From NCBI GenBank assembly GCA_009694185.1, contig SHVR01000012.1, positions 1-57,520 of the forward strand: 57,520 nucleotides of DNA, read 5' to 3'. Origin of the DNA: Alphaproteobacteria bacterium. Lineage in GTDB: Bacteria > Pseudomonadota > Alphaproteobacteria > SHVR01. Position numbers and translations under genes: made by a program. Below, piece after piece: positions 41,027 to 48,537 of this stretch (positions are counted from its first letter, which is position 1; the number at the start of each line of letters is the position of its first letter). Under the pieces are notes generated by a model that was not told the origin of the DNA, made no database searches, and saw only the letters and a program-made list of their open reading frames with translations.

Positions 41027-41602
41027 TCAGGGATCGTCGGGCCAAGGCGCCGCACCCGCGGCGGGCCCCTTCGACGCCTCGGTCAGGCCGGTATCCTCGG
41101 CCGGGCGCGACCTGCGGCGGGCCTGGAGGCGGGCGAGGGTTTCCAAATTGCGGTGCATAGACCCGTCGATCACCGCGAGATAGCGCGCCAGCTTGCCGAA
41201 GTCGGCGCCGGTATTGTTGGCCCAGGTAAAGGCATGGGTGAGGCCCTGGCCGTAGAGCCGGTCCGGTTCGATCGCGGCGGCCGGTAGGACCCGCGCGATA
41301 TCGTCGGCGCGCGCGCTCGCCTTGTCGAAAAGCGCGGTCTCTAGGCTGGTCGGGCGCCGCCGACGCCAGAAGTAGCCCGCGATGTATTCTACCAGCTCGG
41401 CCTCCACGGCGCCGAACGGGCGGTACTCGTCCCGGAGTGTGCGATGCAAGGCGTCGAACTCGGCCGCCTGCGCCTCGTCGAGAAAACGTATCTGGTTCAT
41501 CAGCCCGTTCCGGCGCGACATCGCCTTGCCGTCCGGGCTCAGTGGTCCGGTGCTGAGCTGGGCGTTTCGCCGGTTGGCGGCAATCTGCTTTTCCGTGGCC
41601 AT
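41027..41602 (-). CDS. Conserved hypothetical protein with a KQIAANRRNAQLSTGP N-terminus
   Basis: A 191-residue protein I recognise only as a type. The start MATEKQIAANRRNAQLSTGP, then SPDGKAMSRRNGL, recurs in many uncharacterised bacterial proteins. The middle is rich in aromatic and acidic residues (EYIAGYFWRRRRP), and the C-terminus holds RYLAVIDGSMHRNLETLARLQARR, probably helical. No signal or membrane segment is seen. A strong GGAGG precedes the ATG at 41602; the in-frame start at 41632 is less likely. Confidence 0.75.
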   Translation of the reverse strand: MATEKQIAANRRNAQLSTGPLSPDGKAMSRRNGLMNQIRFLDEAQAAEFDALHRTLRDEYRPFGAVEAELVEYIAGYFWRRRRPTSLETALFDKASARADDIARVLPAAAIEPDRLYGQGLTHAFTWANNTGADFGKLARYLAVIDGSMHRNLETLARLQARRRSRPAEDTGLTEASKGPAAGAAPWPDDP

Positions 41603-41846
41603 GGCGTTACCTCCCGCCGCGGCGCGTGACAAGCCGGGGCAAATGCCATATAGTGATTATCACATGTAACCGCAAGACGTTGAATGGGCTTCGCATATTT
41701 TTTCCATGAATCTTGAATTTTCAAATAGATATTGGCTTTGTCTATTGTCTTTGGAGGGTAAAACGTTGTGTAAAAGGAAATATGACGGCGCCGGCCGCGT
41801 CATCAAGCAATTCCAAATGACCGGGATATGCTCTAAGAGGACCGCC
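41603..41846. promoter_or_regulatory. AT-rich divergent promoter region with two small palindromes
   Basis: This 244-base gap separates divergent genes and is much richer in A and T than its surroundings. It holds GTGAT-T-ATCAC (41653-41663) and TTGAATTTTCAA (41713-41724), both perfect inverted repeats and possible operator sites. No complete -35/-10 pair could be fixed. Confidence 0.4.
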
Positions 41847-42470
41847 ATGACCGCGCTCGATCTCGACCGCTTCGCCCAGACGCCGCTCCAGCGCGATCCC
41901 TATGATTATTTGATCGTGCCGGGCTTCGTTCGGGTCGACGCCCTCGCTCCCCTGATGGCGGATTTCCCGGCGGTCGACCGGCCGGGCAGCTTTCCTGCCT
42001 CGGTGCTGGATTTCGGGCTGGCCTTCCGGGCCTTCCTCGACGAGCTGGAGGGGCCGGCGACGCGGGCCGCCTTTGCGAGCAAATTCGGCCTCGACCTCGC
42101 CGGCCGGCCGAGCATGGTCACGGTGCGCGGCCGTGCCCAAGCCAAGGATGGCGGCATCCACACCGACAGCCGGAGCAAAATCATCACCGCGCTGATCTAC
42201 ATGAACCCATCCTGGGGCGAGTGTGGCGGGCGCCTGCGTGTGCTGCGCGGGGGTGACGATCTCGACGACTATGCGGCCGAAGTGCCGCCCGACGCCGGCA
42301 CCCTGCTGGCTTTCCGGCGCGGCGAGCGCTCGTTCCATGGCCACAAGCCCTTCGAGGGTGTCCGGCGCAGCGTCCAGCTCAACTGGGTCCGGGACGCGGG
42401 CGTGGCGCGCCTGGAGCTTCTCCGCCACAAGCTTTCGGCGGGCCTCAAGCGCCTCTTGGCGGCCCGTTAA
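41847..42470 (+). CDS. 2-oxoglutarate/Fe(II)-dependent oxygenase (prolyl-4-hydroxylase-like)
   Basis: A 207-residue double-stranded beta-helix oxygenase. The metal triad reads His-x-Asp in GGIHTDSRSKIITALIYMN near residue 103 and the distal His in RSFHGHKPF near 167. The Arg that binds 2-oxoglutarate lies in GVRRSVQLNW near 175. It probably hydroxylates a protein or small molecule. The frame is open to 41706; ATG 41847 is preceded by AAGAGG and gives a family-like start. It lies 4 bases before a large unknown gene, so the two are almost certainly co-expressed. Confidence 0.87.
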   Translation: MTALDLDRFAQTPLQRDPYDYLIVPGFVRVDALAPLMADFPAVDRPGSFPASVLDFGLAFRAFLDELEGPATRAAFASKFGLDLAGRPSMVTVRGRAQAKDGGIHTDSRSKIITALIYMNPSWGECGGRLRVLRGGDDLDDYAAEVPPDAGTLLAFRRGERSFHGHKPFEGVRRSVQLNWVRDAGVARLELLRHKLSAGLKRLLAAR

Positions 42471-42474
42471 CCCG

Positions 42475-44382
42475 ATGCCGCTCGCCATCCAGACCTTCGA
42501 CAACAAGACCGGCGGCAACGCCTTCTACAAGGCAATCGCCCACCCGCTGGCCGCCGAAGCGGCCGCCCGCCTGATCGCCGATCTGGTCGGGGCCGGCCCG
42601 GTGGCACTCTACGATCCAGATGGCTATGGCGAGGGTCTGGCGGCGCTCCACGATCTGACAGCCTTGGACATTCGCGGCGTCTTCGGCCAGCGCCTGGATC
42701 GCCTCGGCGAGATGGTGCTGGGCCATGTGGCGCGGCCCGTTAGCGAGCTCGGGGCGAGCGGCGCCGCCCGTGTCCTGGTTGCCGCCTTCGATGCCGAGCG
42801 GGCGATCGGCCAGATACGGCACCTTTTGCCAGCGGGTGCCGTCGCTGTCAGTCTGGATGCCATACGTTTGCCGGACGCCATGCTCACCAACCACCGGCGT
42901 TATCTCGATCCCCTGAATTTCGCCACCAACTTTGCCTTCTTCCGCGAGGCCGACGGGCTCCACACCCGTCTCACCACGGCCAACTACTGGTCGGGCTATG
43001 GCGGGGTGGCGATCGCCGTTTGGTGCCGCCTGTTCGCGGGCGACGGCCAAGCGCTGGCGACCTGGCAAGAGCCCGTGGCGAGCGATGGCGCCAGCCTCGT
43101 CATCGACAGTGGGGATGTCCGCCGCCGCTTCGGCCTCGGCCCGTTCACGGGGCAGCTCTTCCTGCATGTGATCGGCGCCGTCGGCCATGACGTGGTAAAA
43201 TATGCCCTCGACGTGACCAGTGACGACGGCCTGACACTCTCATCGAGCCACGATGCCAATGCCTGGCCATCGGACCGCTATGCCGGCCTGCCGGCGCCGA
43301 GCGAAGAGGAAACGGTGATCCTGTGGCTGCAAAACAGTCACCCCTCGCCAATCCCACCCGGCGCCATCGGCCTCAATGTGATGGGGAAATCCCGGGTGGC
43401 TTGGCTCGACCGGAAGGTGGCGCCCTTCGCCAGCCTCGCCTTGGACACGCGCCGCCTCCATGGCGAGAGCGCCTGGCCCAGTCAATTCGAGGTGCGGGCG
43501 GGCAAGCATATGGTGCGGCCGCGCTATGAGATCGTCGGCGGCAATGGCCGGCGGCGCATCGCCCATGTCAATGTCGAGCGCGCCGACTTGGCGCCGGACC
43601 CTGGCCTGGCCCAACTTTCCAGCCGCATGGGCAAGGGCTTCATCTTGGCCGGCCCGCTGTTGCCACCGGCGCGGTTCCGCTCGGAATTGCTGCCGACGCC
43701 CATGGCCACATGTCAGGCGGAATTGCCGATTGCCGCCCTGGTCTATGACGCCACGGGCCGGGAAGTGGCGCGCCACAATTTCGGCCGCCTGGCGCGCGCC
43801 GGTTGTGTCGCATTCGATCTGGCACCCCTGGTCGCCGAGGGCCGCCTCCAAACCGAATGGGGTCACATTGAGCTCGTTTACGATTTCGCCCAAGGCGGCG
43901 ATGGCGATGGCTGGCTGCATGCCATTTTCCGCTATACCGAGCGGGCGAGCGGCCACGCTGCCGAGACCAGTTTCGGCGCCCATATCTTCAACACCGTGCT
44001 GGTCTATGGCAACGAGCCCCAATCCTATAGCGGGCCGCCGCCCGGCCTCAGTACGCGGCTGTTCCTCCGCCTTGGGGTGTCGCCGCTCGACACTTTCTGC
44101 CATCTGATCTATCCGGCCTCCACACCCTGGCACCCCGTCTCGGCGACCGACCTCGCCCTCTACGATGGGCGTGGGCGCAAGCTCGCCGAGCGGCGGGTGG
44201 AAATCGCCTGCGGCGGCTCGCTTCTGTGGCGCCAGAGCCTGATGTTCGACGCGGGCGAGCGTCGAGCGGCCGGCGATCGAGGCTATGTCGTCGTCCGCGA
44301 CACCACCTGCCGATTGTTCGGCTATCATGGGCTCAGCGACGGCGCCGGGGCCTTCAGCCTCGACCATATGTTCGGATTTTGA
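42475..44382 (+). CDS. Large protein of unknown function, partner of the 2OG oxygenase
   Basis: A 635-residue protein I cannot assign. The first 120 residues look Rossmann-like (VALYDPDGYGEGLAALHDL, then ARVLVAAFDAERAI). A segment with TNHRRYLDPLNFATNFAFFR follows. The rest appears beta-rich, with repeated short strands ending in charged loops (residues about 170-630). There is no signal peptide or membrane segment. The start is placed 4 bases after the oxygenase stop, which supports joint expression. Possible roles include modification of surface sugars or a scaffold, but nothing in sequence decides. Confidence 0.8.
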   Translation: MPLAIQTFDNKTGGNAFYKAIAHPLAAEAAARLIADLVGAGPVALYDPDGYGEGLAALHDLTALDIRGVFGQRLDRLGEMVLGHVARPVSELGASGAARVLVAAFDAERAIGQIRHLLPAGAVAVSLDAIRLPDAMLTNHRRYLDPLNFATNFAFFREADGLHTRLTTANYWSGYGGVAIAVWCRLFAGDGQALATWQEPVASDGASLVIDSGDVRRRFGLGPFTGQLFLHVIGAVGHDVVKYALDVTSDDGLTLSSSHDANAWPSDRYAGLPAPSEEETVILWLQNSHPSPIPPGAIGLNVMGKSRVAWLDRKVAPFASLALDTRRLHGESAWPSQFEVRAGKHMVRPRYEIVGGNGRRRIAHVNVERADLAPDPGLAQLSSRMGKGFILAGPLLPPARFRSELLPTPMATCQAELPIAALVYDATGREVARHNFGRLARAGCVAFDLAPLVAEGRLQTEWGHIELVYDFAQGGDGDGWLHAIFRYTERASGHAAETSFGAHIFNTVLVYGNEPQSYSGPPPGLSTRLFLRLGVSPLDTFCHLIYPASTPWHPVSATDLALYDGRGRKLAERRVEIACGGSLLWRQSLMFDAGERRAAGDRGYVVVRDTTCRLFGYHGLSDGAGAFSLDHMFGF

Positions 44383-44469
44383 CGCTAACAGCCGCCCGGC
44401 GCCCCTTCCCTTCGCCGGTCGCCGGGGCCTATCTTGCTTAGGGAAATGACAAGTTCGGAGCCGCGCGCC

Positions 44470-45438
44470 ATGGTCGATAGGCTGCACAGTAAAATTCTCA
44501 TTCTGGGCTCCGGCGCGGCCGGCTACACGGCCGCCATCTATGCCGCGCGGGCCGGCCGCCAGCCCATGATCGTCGCCGGCATGCAGCCCGGCGGCCAGAT
44601 GACCATTACCACCGACGTCGAGAATTATCCGGGCTTCGCCGAGGTGATTCAGGGGCCTTGGCTCATGGAGCAGATGCGCAAACAGGCCGAGCATGTGGGC
44701 ACCCGCATGGTCGACGACTTGATCGTGGCGGTCGATTTGTCGCGCCGGCCGTTTGTCTGCACCGGCGACAGCGGCGCCACCTACACCGGCGAGGCACTCA
44801 TTGTCGCGACCGGCGCCGAGGCCAAATGGCTCGGCCTGGCGAGCGAGGCGAAGTTCCGTGGCTTCGGGGTCTCGGCCTGCGCCACTTGCGACGGGTTCTT
44901 CTTCCGGGCCAAGGAAGTGGTGGTGGTGGGCGGCGGCAACACGGCCGTCGAAGAGGCGCTCTATCTCACCAACCATGCGAGCCAGGTGACGGTGATCCAT
45001 CGCCGCGACAGCTTCCGCGCCGAGAAGATCATGCAGGATCGGCTGTTTGCCCACCCCAAGGTCCGCGTCATCTGGGACAGTGTGCTGGACGAGGTGATGG
45101 GCGTCGACGAGCCGCCGGGCGTCACCGGCGTCGGCATCGTCAACGTGAAGAGCGGCCAGCGGTCCCCGATGCGGATCGACGGCGTCTTCGTCGCCATCGG
45201 CCATCGGCCCAATACCGATATCTTCAAGGGCCAGCTCGACCTTGATGGCGAAGGCTACATCTTGACCCGGCCGGATAGCACGGCGACCAATGTGCCGGGC
45301 GTCTTCGCGGCGGGCGACGTTCGCGATAAAGTCTTCCGTCAGGCCGTTACCGCGGCCGGGACCGGGTGCATGGCGGCGCTCGAAGCGGAGAAGTTCATTG
45401 CCGCCCTGGAGCATCAGCCGGCGGCCGCCGCCGAATGA
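44470..45438 (+). CDS. trxB: Thioredoxin-disulfide reductase
   Basis: A flavoprotein of about 322 residues that reduces thioredoxin with NADPH. The FAD loop is LILGSGAAGYTAAIYAARAG, the redox-active CATC lies in VSACATCDGFFF near residue 140, the NADPH loop is VVVGGGNTAVEEALYL near 160, and the C-terminal FAD contact is GVFAAGDVRDKVFRQAVTAAGTG. GGAG lies 9 bases before the ATG at 44470; an in-frame ATG at 44446 is possible. It is followed by a LysR gene on the same strand, an arrangement seen in other alphaproteobacteria. Confidence 0.95.
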   Translation: MVDRLHSKILILGSGAAGYTAAIYAARAGRQPMIVAGMQPGGQMTITTDVENYPGFAEVIQGPWLMEQMRKQAEHVGTRMVDDLIVAVDLSRRPFVCTGDSGATYTGEALIVATGAEAKWLGLASEAKFRGFGVSACATCDGFFFRAKEVVVVGGGNTAVEEALYLTNHASQVTVIHRRDSFRAEKIMQDRLFAHPKVRVIWDSVLDEVMGVDEPPGVTGVGIVNVKSGQRSPMRIDGVFVAIGHRPNTDIFKGQLDLDGEGYILTRPDSTATNVPGVFAAGDVRDKVFRQAVTAAGTGCMAALEAEKFIAALEHQPAAAAE

Positions 45439-45497
45439 TGGGACAAGGATGAGCCGAACGCACATCGCCCGGGGCCTTGCCGAAGCCGGAGACAGGC

Positions 45498-46415
45498 ATG
45501 CCGGATAGCCGCCGCGCCCAGGGGCTCATGGACTGGGACAAGCTCCGGGTCTTTCATGCCGTGGCCGAAGCCGGCAGCTTCACCCACGCGGGCGAAACTC
45601 TGAACCTCAGCCAGTCGGCGGTCAGCCGGCAGATCCAGGCGCTCGAGGAAAGCCTGGGCGTGGCGCTCTTTCATCGCCATGCCCGCGGCCTGATCCTGAC
45701 CGAGCAGGGCGAACTCCTGAACCGCAACGTGCGCGAGATCTTCGCCAAGCTCGCCATGGCCGAAGCGCAGTTGATGGAGAACAAGGATCGGCCGAAGGGG
45801 CCGCTCAAGATCAGCGCCACCGTGGCGTTCGGCTCCACTTGGCTCACGCGCGAGGTGAAGGAGTTCATCGAGCTCTACCCGGACATCGAGTTGAGCCTGG
45901 TGCTGGCCGACACCGAGCTCGACATCTCCATGCGCGAGGCGGACTGCGCCATCCGCTTCACGCCGCCGCGCCAGCCGGACTTGATCCAGCGCCATCTGAC
46001 CACGTCGCGCAGCCATGTCTATGCGGCACCCGAATATCTGAAGCAGCACGGCATGCCGTCGAGCCTCGACGATCTCGGTCGCCACCGCCTGATCGTCTAT
46101 GGCGAGGACGCGCCGCAACCGACGGCCAACGTCAACTGGCTGCTGACCATCGGCACCAACGGCCCGCCGCGCCGGCCGACCCTCAGGGTCAACAATATCT
46201 ATGGCATCTATCGGGCGGTGATAGCGGGCGTTGGCATCGCGGCACTGCCCGAATATATGGCCCGCCTCTCGAACGGCCTCGTCCGGCTGCTGCCGGGGGT
46301 CGAGGGGCCGGGCAACGAGGTGTATTTCGTCTACCCCGAAGAGCTGCGTGATTCCAAGCGCATCTCGGTCTTCCGCGATTTCCTCATCCGCAAGCTGGCC
46401 GACGCCCATCTGTAG
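45498..46415 (+). CDS. LysR-family transcriptional regulator
   Basis: A 305-residue regulator. The N-terminal winged helix-turn-helix reads DKLRVFHAVAEAGSFTHAGETLNLSQSAVSRQIQALEESLGVALFHR. A C-terminal periplasmic-binding-like effector domain follows (GPLKISATVAFG near residue 95, then IYRAVIAGVGIAALPEYMA near 242). GGAG lies 6 bases before the ATG at 45498; an in-frame ATG at 45477 is less likely. It stands downstream of trxB and convergent with the solute-binding-protein gene. Confidence 0.93.
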   Translation: MPDSRRAQGLMDWDKLRVFHAVAEAGSFTHAGETLNLSQSAVSRQIQALEESLGVALFHRHARGLILTEQGELLNRNVREIFAKLAMAEAQLMENKDRPKGPLKISATVAFGSTWLTREVKEFIELYPDIELSLVLADTELDISMREADCAIRFTPPRQPDLIQRHLTTSRSHVYAAPEYLKQHGMPSSLDDLGRHRLIVYGEDAPQPTANVNWLLTIGTNGPPRRPTLRVNNIYGIYRAVIAGVGIAALPEYMARLSNGLVRLLPGVEGPGNEVYFVYPEELRDSKRISVFRDFLIRKLADAHL

Positions 46416-46544
46416 ACCCATGCGCTCATATAGATATGCGCGCGGCGCATGGCGGCGTTGACGAATTAGCGCTGCCGACCCGCCGCTTCCCGTCGGATGA
46501 TGATTTTGCGGTCTCGACCGCGATAGGGTTGATCTGGAATTTTC

Positions 46545-46635
46545 GGCTTCCGGGCCGCGAGGCACGGAAAAGGAGGGCGCAAGCCCACGAGTCTCCCAGA
46601 CGTGAAGCCTCCCTGTTCAACTTGCCCGGAAGTCC
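46545..46635 (+). ncRNA. Candidate structured RNA (multi-helix junction) ahead of a terminator
   Basis: By eye, GGCTTCCGGGC (46545-46555) pairs with GCCCGGAAGTC (46625-46635) over 11 bp, including one G-U, closing a domain. Inside, GGAG (46573-46576) pairs with CTCC (46610-46613). Between those lie a GNRA hairpin (GGC-GCAA-GCC, 46577-46586 with loop 46580-46583) and a second hairpin (CACG..CGTG with inner TCT/AGA, 46587-46605). The closing 3' strand is also the 5' arm of the terminator, so the two folds exclude each other. I do not recognise the family. Confidence 0.45.
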
Positions 46636-46657
46636 CTGACTTCCGGGCGGTTTTTTG
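46625..46657 (+). terminator. Strong Rho-independent terminator
   Basis: GCCCGGAAG (46625-46633) and CTTCCGGGC (46641-46649) form a perfect 9-bp stem around TCCCTGA, followed by GG and six T residues. It ends transcripts from the LysR side or from a small RNA starting after 46415, just before the convergent gene whose stop is at 46662. Confidence 0.88.
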
Positions 46658-46661
46658 TTGA

Positions 46662-47387
46662 TTAGGCCGGCGGTGCCACGGTCAGGCCGCGCACATGGTG
46701 GCGCTCGATGAAGCCGCCGACCCGGCCGTTGGCCTTGGCTTCTTCGACGAAGCTGCTCAAGAAGGCTGCACCCGCCTTGTTGGCCTTGGCCGTGCCGACC
46801 GCTTGCTGGACGGCGGTGAACTGGCCGTCGAGGATGCGCGCCCCCGGCAGCTTGGTCACGTCGGTCAAGAGGCGTGGCCGGAGGCCGGCGAGCGCCTCCA
46901 GCTTGTCGGCGATAAACTGATTGAGGCTGGCATCGAGGCCGGACGAGCGCACCAGCGTCGCATTCTTGATGTTGCGCTCGAGCCAGAGGTCGTAGGCGCT
47001 CCGCGCCGAGACGGCGATGCGGATACCCTTCCGGTCGACCTCGGCGATCGACTGGATGGCCGAGCCCGCCGGCACCATGTAAGTCGCCTCGATCTCCACA
47101 TAGGCGGCGGTAAAGGCGATCTTCTCGGCGCGCGCCGGCTCGGCGCCGATGAGGCCGATGTCCCAGACATTGCTCCCGGCAGCGTCCGCCAGCTCGCCGG
47201 GCGTCTTGAATGGCACATAGGCGACGGGCACGCCCAACCGGTCGGCGATGGCTCTGGCCAAGTCCGGCGACACGCCCTCGGGGTCGCCCGACGCGCTCTT
47301 GCCCGTCACCAGCAAGAAGTTGCTCATATTGATGGCGGCTCGCAGCACACCGGTCGGCGCCAGTTCGACAATCAGTTCCTTGGACAT
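46662..47387 (-). CDS. Solute-binding protein family 3 domain protein without a signal peptide
   Basis: A 241-residue type II periplasmic-binding-protein fold. It begins almost at once with the mature-domain motif PTGVLRAAINMSNFLLV. It then has SPDLARAIADRLGVPVAYVPF near residue 40 and GSNVWDIGLIGAEPARAEKIAF near 70, the usual amino-acid ABC layout. No hydrophobic export signal precedes the domain from the ATG at 47387, and no frame extension supplies one. It may be a cytoplasmic binding or sensor protein, or depend on an unrecognised export route. It follows the amidohydrolase and TPP-enzyme genes on the same strand. Confidence 0.84.
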   Translation of the reverse strand: MSKELIVELAPTGVLRAAINMSNFLLVTGKSASGDPEGVSPDLARAIADRLGVPVAYVPFKTPGELADAAGSNVWDIGLIGAEPARAEKIAFTAAYVEIEATYMVPAGSAIQSIAEVDRKGIRIAVSARSAYDLWLERNIKNATLVRSSGLDASLNQFIADKLEALAGLRPRLLTDVTKLPGARILDGQFTAVQQAVGTAKANKAGAAFLSSFVEEAKANGRVGGFIERHHVRGLTVAPPA

Positions 47388-47454
47388 GGAATCGCTCTCT
47401 CAATCATGGTTTCGGGGTTCACTCTCGGTCGTCGCCGGCTGGCAAGCAAACAGC

Positions 47455-48516
47455 TCACGGCACGGCGAGACCGTAGACCTTGGCGGCGGTGCCGCTGTAG
47501 AGCGCCCGCTTTTCGGCCGTCGTGGCCTTGGCGGTGATGTGCTTGAAGGCGTTCCAGAGCTCGGTATAGCCGCAGGACTGCTTGTCGGGTGGGAAATTGC
47601 TCTCGAACATGCAGCGCTCGGGGCCGAAGGCCTCGATGCAGGGTTCGATATAGGGCCGCCACGCCTGGGCCAGTTCTTCCGAGGATGGCGGCGCCGCCCG
47701 CTCATGGAAGTCGAAGCCGAAGGCGGTCATGCCGAGCCCGCCGAGCTTGACCCGGACGTTCGGGCATTTGGCGAGTTCGGCGATGTCCTTCCGCCAGCTG
47801 GCCATGATCTCCTGGCGCTTGCCCGCATAGGTGCCGACGCCGAGCACGCCGCCCACATGATCGAGGATGATGGTCGTGCCGGGAAAGGCCCGTGCCAGGT
47901 CGATGAGGTCGGGCAGTTGCGGGTGATACATGTAGGAATCGAAGGTGAGGCCCAAGGGCGCCAATTGGGCGAAGCCCTGGCGGAACTTGGGTTCCAAGAG
48001 CTGCTTCGGCGCGACGTAGCGCGAGACATGCTTCGCCACCACCGGGTCGCTGTCCGAGGGGGTGGTGAAGCGGATGCCCTTGAAGCGCCCGCCGCCCGCC
48101 GCGATCTCCGCCTCCAGCACGTCCTTGACGGCCGCGCCCAAGGCGAGGTCGGCATGGCCGATGATGGCTTCGGCGATCCGGCAGGCCCCATAGGTGCCGG
48201 AGGCACTCATGGCGGCGAGGCCGCGCACGAACTCGATCTCGCCCACGGGCCGCATGGCTTCCGGCCCGCCCGCCCGGTACATGGCCCGGCATTCGAGGAA
48301 CACCGTCGACACCACCTTGTGCCCGCCCGCTAGATCGGCGAGCAGTTCCGGAATCAAATAGAGTCCGCGATTGGGCGCGTCCCAGAAATGATGGTGCGGA
48401 TCGATGACCGGGAGGTCAGGCTCGATGGCCGCCTCGCCCGGCTGCTTCGCGAGCCAGGCCTTCAGTTCGGCGTCGGTGCGATGCACGATGCCGCGATAGT
48501 CGCCCTTGGAGTCCAT
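47455..48516 (-). CDS. Amidohydrolase family 2 (TIM-barrel) protein
   Basis: A 353-residue metal-dependent hydrolase or decarboxylase of the amidohydrolase-2 group, which includes pyrone-dicarboxylate and lactone hydrolases. The first metal motif is VIDPHHHFWD near residue 38. Barrel strands carry FKGIRFTTP, IILDHVGG near residue 220 and CMFESNFPPDK near 315, which supplies the final acidic ligand region. It is 21 bases downstream of the TPP-enzyme gene, so both probably serve one catabolic route. Confidence 0.87.
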   Translation of the reverse strand: MDSKGDYRGIVHRTDAELKAWLAKQPGEAAIEPDLPVIDPHHHFWDAPNRGLYLIPELLADLAGGHKVVSTVFLECRAMYRAGGPEAMRPVGEIEFVRGLAAMSASGTYGACRIAEAIIGHADLALGAAVKDVLEAEIAAGGGRFKGIRFTTPSDSDPVVAKHVSRYVAPKQLLEPKFRQGFAQLAPLGLTFDSYMYHPQLPDLIDLARAFPGTTIILDHVGGVLGVGTYAGKRQEIMASWRKDIAELAKCPNVRVKLGGLGMTAFGFDFHERAAPPSSEELAQAWRPYIEPCIEAFGPERCMFESNFPPDKQSCGYTELWNAFKHITAKATTAEKRALYSGTAAKVYGLAVP

Positions 48517-48537
48517 GTTTGCCCCCTCAAATGTCGT

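Noticed and set aside
46545-46657. 6S RNA, SRP RNA or cobalamin riboswitch
   Set aside because: I compared remembered signature sequences of each with this region and found none of the required conserved boxes, so the RNA is left unnamed.
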